Below, piece after piece: positions 48,622 through 50,501 of a stretch of 50,501 bases of DNA. The notes under the pieces are model-generated. The model searched no databases and was not told the origin of the DNA. It saw nothing but the letters and a program-made list of their open reading frames with translations. Source of the DNA: Bordetella parapertussis. Lineage in GTDB: Bacteria > Pseudomonadota > Gammaproteobacteria > Burkholderiales > SG8-41. The DNA lies in the NCBI GenBank assembly GCA_945901405.1, contig CAMDLH010000023.1:1-50501 (forward strand), given 5' to 3'. Made by a program: the position numbers and the translations under genes. The number at the start of each line of letters is the position of its first letter. Within the stretch, counting starts at the first letter, position 1.

Positions 48622-49572
48622 AACTTTTATGCCCGCCGCACGAATCACCTTGCCCCACTTCGCCAGTTCATCACGCACGAGCTTGGTGAACGCCTCCGGC
48701 GTGCTGGTGGTGGGTTCGGCGCCCAGTTGCACGAAGCGTTCGCGTATATCGGGCAGCGTTTGTATGCGCGTGATTTCCTTGTGCAGGCGCGTGATGATGT
48801 CTTTCGGCACGGCGGCCTGCGTGACCAGTCCGTACCAGATGCCCATCGCCGCGCCCGGATAACCCGCTTCGGCGATGGTGAGTAGATCAGGGATAGTGGG
48901 GATGCGTTTGTCGCCGGTGGTCGCCAGCAGCTTGATCTTGCCGGCTTGCATCAAGGGCACCACCGGCGGCACGCCGGTGAACACGATGCTGATTTGCCCG
49001 CCGAGCAGATCGGTGATCGCTTCCGCATTGCCTTTGTACGGCACATGCACGATGTTGGTGTTCGACACCTGTTTGAATATTTCTCCCGCGAGATGCGGGC
49101 TGGTGCCCACGCCCGCCGAGCCGAAATTCAATTGGCCGGGACGCGCCTTCGCCAGCGCTACCAGGTCCTTCAGTGTTTTCGCCGGGATCGACGGATGCAC
49201 CGCGATCACCGCGGGGCCCGTGGCGATCAGCGAGATGTAGGCGAAATCTCGAATCGGATCGAACGGCGTTTTTGGATAGAGCAGGGGATTGGTCACCGAT
49301 GGCCCGGTGGCGCCGATGGTGAGCGTGTGGCCATCGGGCGCGGCCCTGGCCGCCATGTCCATGCCGATGGCGCCGCCCGCGCCCGCGCGGTTTTCGACGA
49401 TCACCGGCTGGCCGAGCGCCTCGGTGAGCTTGGGCGCGATCAGCCGCGCCATGATGTCGATGGTGCTGCCGGGGCCATACATGACGATGATGCGCAGCGG
49501 CTTCGACGGATACTGCGCGGTGGCGTATGACGTGCTCGTTATCAACAGCGCGGCGAGAATAACGCGCCGCAT
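48616..49572 (-). CDS. Bug-family (TctC-like) periplasmic solute-binding protein 6
   Basis: A 318-residue protein with signal peptide MRRVILAALLITSTSYATAQ, then YPSKPLRIIVMYGPGSTIDI, VIVENRAGAGGAIGMDMAAR and VHVPYKGNAEAITDLLGGQI. It is a normal Bug receptor. The gene in front of it ends one base before its ATG, so they form an operon. Its last codon and stop lie inside the right arm of an inverted repeat. There is no ribosome site except inside the preceding gene. Confidence 0.9.
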   Translation of the reverse strand: MRRVILAALLITSTSYATAQYPSKPLRIIVMYGPGSTIDIMARLIAPKLTEALGQPVIVENRAGAGGAIGMDMAARAAPDGHTLTIGATGPSVTNPLLYPKTPFDPIRDFAYISLIATGPAVIAVHPSIPAKTLKDLVALAKARPGQLNFGSAGVGTSPHLAGEIFKQVSNTNIVHVPYKGNAEAITDLLGGQISIVFTGVPPVVPLMQAGKIKLLATTGDKRIPTIPDLLTIAEAGYPGAAMGIWYGLVTQAAVPKDIITRLHKEITRIQTLPDIRERFVQLGAEPTTSTPEAFTKLVRDELAKWGKVIRAAGIKVE

Positions 49573-49573
49573 C

Positions 49574-49840
49574 TCAGTGCTTGGCCTGTTGCGCCTGCTG
49601 TTCCTGTTGGAGTGCCGCGATCACACGCTGGCGTTTTTCCTCGACATCCTTGGCAAAGCCCGGATACTTTTGTTCGATGAAGCCGGTGGCAAGGCCGAGC
49701 TTTAACAGCGCCACCGCGAACACCGCCGCGAGGTCATCGAGATCGGGGCTTTTCTTTGCGAGATCCATCGCTTCCTGGGTTTCGTTATACAACTGCTGGA
49801 GCGCGTCCTTCGTCTCCTTGTCGAGCAACATCATGGACAT
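49574..49840 (-). CDS. small helical protein of unknown function
   Basis: An 88-residue protein starting MSMMLLDKETKDALQQLYNE. It is charged and helical (EAMDLAKKSPDLDDLAAVFA, VEEKRQRVIAALQQEQQAQQ) and ends AKH. It has no signal peptide or membrane helix. I do not recognise it. GGAAT precedes the ATG. Its stop is one base from the Bug start, so it is translated together with the Bug gene. A helical accessory factor for that operon would be an inference. Confidence 0.62.
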   Translation of the reverse strand: MSMMLLDKETKDALQQLYNETQEAMDLAKKSPDLDDLAAVFAVALLKLGLATGFIEQKYPGFAKDVEEKRQRVIAALQQEQQAQQAKH

Positions 49841-49934
49841 GGTGATTCCGTTCGTGAGTAAAAATCGGATTGTAGCGCGGCACACCCGAATTGCGGCATC
49901 ATGCTGAAAACCGGTTTCGAGGAAGGAGATTGCA

Positions 49935-50501
49935 ATGCACTTTGGATTGACATTACTGGCGCTGATGCTTGCGGCGCCCGCGCTGGCGCAGGACTATCCG
50001 ACGCGCCCGATACGTATCGTCGTGCCGGCGCCGCCCGGCGGCGGCACCGATATCCTCGCCCGCATCATCGCGCAAAAGCTGTTCGAGGCATGGCGCCAGC
50101 AAGTCATCGTTGACAACCGCGCGGGCGCCAGCGGCATGATCGGCAGCGAAATCGTCGCGCGTGCCGACCCTGACGGCCACACGATGCTGGTTTCCTTCAC
50201 CACGCACGTCACCAATCCGAGCCTGTATCCAAAAATGCCCTACGACACCGTGCGCGATTTCGCGGCGGTGGCAATGGCCGGCGTGATTCCCAACGTGCTC
50301 GCGCTGCACCCGTCACTGCTGCCGCAATCGGTGAAGGAGTTCATCGCCTACGCCCGCGAGCGCCCCGGCAAGCTCAATTACGGCTCGGCCGGCAGCGGCA
50401 GCGCAACGCATCTCGCGACGGTACTGTTTAACGCCATGACCGGCACGAGCATGGTGCATGTGCCATACAAGGGCGCATCACCCGCGTTGAACGATTTGCT
50501 T
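49935..50501 (+). CDS. Bug-family (TctC-like) periplasmic solute-binding protein 7, N-terminal part (runs off the window)
   Basis: The frame from ATG 49935 (AAGGAG at 49923) remains open for 189 codons to the window end. It starts with signal peptide MHFGLTLLALMLAAPALA QD, then YPTRPIRIVVPAPPGGGTDI, VIVDNRAGASGMIGSEIVAR and, at the edge, MVHVPYKGASPALNDL. It is a regular Bug protein. It is divergent from the small helical protein/Bug pair at 48616-49840, giving two Bug genes around one 94-base spacer. Confidence 0.9.
   Translation, partial: MHFGLTLLALMLAAPALAQDYPTRPIRIVVPAPPGGGTDILARIIAQKLFEAWRQQVIVDNRAGASGMIGSEIVARADPDGHTMLVSFTTHVTNPSLYPKMPYDTVRDFAAVAMAGVIPNVLALHPSLLPQSVKEFIAYARERPGKLNYGSAGSGSATHLATVLFNAMTGTSMVHVPYKGASPALNDLL

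Noticed and set aside
1..50501. tRNA, rRNA, riboswitch or prophage genes
   Set aside because: I looked for clover-leaf ends, conserved rRNA text, long structured leaders and phage structural proteins and saw none. A covariance-model search would be needed to exclude small RNAs.

Overview
The window is high-GC, densely coded bacterial DNA. Its character suggests an environmental betaproteobacterium of the Burkholderiales/Alcaligenaceae type: seven Bug-family (TctC-like) periplasmic solute-binding proteins in 50 kb, many acyl-CoA and organic-acid enzymes, a periplasmic molybdenum hydroxylase, and abundant short intergenic hairpin repeats. No rRNA, tRNA, complete insertion sequence, prophage or CRISPR array was seen. 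The species is an inference from gene content only.

Layout. 1-232: start of a leftward D-2-hydroxyacid dehydrogenase. 405-5275: IorA/IorB-type molybdenum hydroxylase, a second orphan 2Fe-2S subunit and an LVIVD-repeat protein. 5306-8207: small membrane protein, STAS protein, patatin and ATP-grasp ligase. 8210-14348: a leftward acyl-CoA block (succinyl-CoA-synthetase-like beta and alpha, double-hotdog hydratase, isochorismatase-like protein, enoyl-CoA hydratase, HMG-CoA-lyase-like protein). 14606-18712: acetyltransferase, TPR protein, aconitase-family large and small subunits, lipoprotein. 18898-27140: three Bug proteins, L- and D-carbamoylase-type hydrolases, a cytosine-deaminase-like amidohydrolase and a TcuA-like flavoprotein. 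27303-28295: a doubly broken Mrr restriction gene. 28370-34358: SDR, YbjN-like protein, Bug, ModA-like protein, histidine-phosphatase-fold protein, 4-oxalocrotonate tautomerase and NDH-2. 34599-38852: MmgE/PrpD, Bug, internally deleted carbonic anhydrase, TIM-barrel epimerase, RidA. 38901-42070: Crp/Fnr remnant, Spy-like protein, ketopantoate reductase, thioesterase, VOC protein. 42071-44251: a sparse accessory stretch with a zinc-finger/nuclease-like protein. 44252-50501: TauD dioxygenase, a cyclase-domain membrane protein, a cysteine desulfurase and two more Bug proteins.

How the genes may work together. The theme is uptake and breakdown of organic acids and N-carbamoyl/heterocyclic compounds. 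Families present in the window could form a chain from tricarballylate through cis-aconitate and itaconate to acetyl-CoA and pyruvate: TcuA-like, MmgE/PrpD, SucCD-like, double-hotdog hydratase, HMG-CoA-lyase-like. That chain is an inference, because each family has several possible substrates. Regulation may be shared: a 16-base motif close to AAAACAATTACTTACA occurs at six intergenic sites next to catabolic genes, usually just downstream of a possible -10 box.

The region is also decaying and repeat-rich. Five copies of a hairpin element with ends like TTGACACAGATT lie between genes. mrr has a T7 frameshift plus a 69-bp insertion. The carbonic anhydrase has lost the segment carrying half of its zinc ligands, apparently by deletion between short direct repeats. 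A Crp/Fnr gene survives only as a fragment.
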